From positions 1,040,001 through 1,104,000 of the forward strand of contig OX411552.1 of the NCBI GenBank assembly GCA_948146395.1: DNA of 64,000 nt, in the 5' to 3' direction. The DNA comes from Fragum whitleyi. Taxonomy: Eukaryota; Mollusca; Bivalvia; Cardiida; Cardiidae. A program made the translations under genes and the position numbers. Under the pieces are notes generated by a model that searched no databases, had not been told where the DNA came from, and saw nothing but the letters and a program-made list of their open reading frames with translations. Shown piece by piece: positions 63,390-64,000 of this stretch (position 1 is its first letter; the number at the start of each line of letters is the position of its first letter).

Positions 63390-64000
63390 CAAGAGGACCA
63401 TGATGGTCCTATATCGCTCACCTGAGTAAGTCAACTCATAACTTGTCAACAATGTTATAAACAACAATGTTATAAATACCAGAAATTATCTGATGTACAT
63501 TTAGGGTGGATTTAAAAGAAACAGACTTTAATTTCCTCCTACTGCAATTAGATTTTCTTTTTCATTGCAAACAAAGTTATTGATGGAATTGAATTCAAGT
63601 TTAGTAGACCTAAACTTTCAGAATATCCCTGCCATGTTTAAGATATGCCAAATAGTTAAGGCGAAGATTAACCTTCCCTGATATTTTTGGCAATATTTTG
63701 ACATTTCCAGATTTTGATTGAATGAAATTATTTTTACAATTTTGGTAGAGTTTCACCCAAAGAACATCCCTACAATGTTTCAGCTTAATTTTCCCAGTGG
63801 TTTAGGAAGAGAAGTTTTTCTAAGATTTTCAGCAATTTTCGTCCATTCTTCAGCCTTTCTGTTGCCATGCAAACCAGAGTTTTTGATGAAATTAAATTCT
63901 TTAAACACTATTGAAGAGCTTCACTGAAGAAACATCCCTGCCATGTTTCAGCTTGATTTGCCTAGTGGTTTAGGAGGAGAAGAATTTTTTCTAAGATTTT
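63390..64000 (+). mobile_element. Interspersed element, family P2, cut by the window edge
   Basis: Head aacaagaggaccatgatggt cctatatcgctcacctgag, followed by at least two core units with ccctgccatgtttcagcttg. The tail lies outside the window. Confidence 0.75.

Overview
The window looks like animal nuclear DNA from a bivalve mollusc, probably a clam. It is AT-rich and intron-rich, contains no bacterial-type operon, and is filled with short interspersed elements of a kind common in bivalve genomes. These resemble the published 'pearl'/Helentron-like elements: a short palindromic head, tandem core units of about 145-180 bp, an ACGG/ACAG microsatellite and a short palindromic tail. tRNA-derived SINEs and many small hairpin elements are also present. 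No database search was possible, so the bivalve assignment is inference from repeat style.

The one gene that can be reconstructed lies on the minus strand. Eight exons (36378-36501, 35235-35334, 31591-31709, 25407-25541, 16784-16923, 9198-9314, 7165-7249, 5839-5952) each have AG/GT borders. They join through phases 0,1,0,0,2,2,0 without a stop into 311 residues of Glu/Lys/Gln/Leu-rich coiled-coil protein. The start and the C-terminus were not found; the gene probably enters from the right and runs off the left edge. At the far right a 44-bp piece ending in a stop (62762-62805, minus) may be the last exon of a neighbouring gene. A CpG-richer patch near 61.5 kb may be a promoter or first exon.

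The most unusual observation concerns exon borders. Three of the eight exons have their last 13-50 coding bases plus the 5' splice site amplified in tandem into the following intron: a 40-bp unit x 9 next to the exon at 9198, a ~91-bp unit x 5 next to 16784, and a ~72-bp unit x about 9 next to 36378. The arrays differ greatly in age, and in the older two the exon-derived part still reads open in the exon frame in every unit I translated. One exon also has its acceptor side duplicated.

The rest is mobile DNA, much of it nested. A 4779-bp foldback element (41508-46286) with long arms is flanked by TTA and sits inside the left terminus of a TTAA-flanked MITE, so its insertion site can be reconstructed. 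A TTAA-flanked 1279-bp element lies at 33536-34814. At 53.1-56.1 kb three repeats are nested inside each other, and at 10.98-13.66 kb one element is nested in a relative. Two sister families of 74-bp near-perfect hairpins are scattered through the window. The interspersed elements appear modular, with the same ends on different cores and the same core with different ends.

Region by region: 1-5.8 kb repeats and a possible solo LTR; 5.8-36.5 kb the coiled-coil gene with repeat-filled introns; 36.5-41.5 kb repeats and AT-rich DNA; 41.5-46.3 kb the foldback element; 46.3-61.4 kb mostly repeats; 61.4-64 kb a SINE, possible gene borders and the start of another interspersed element.
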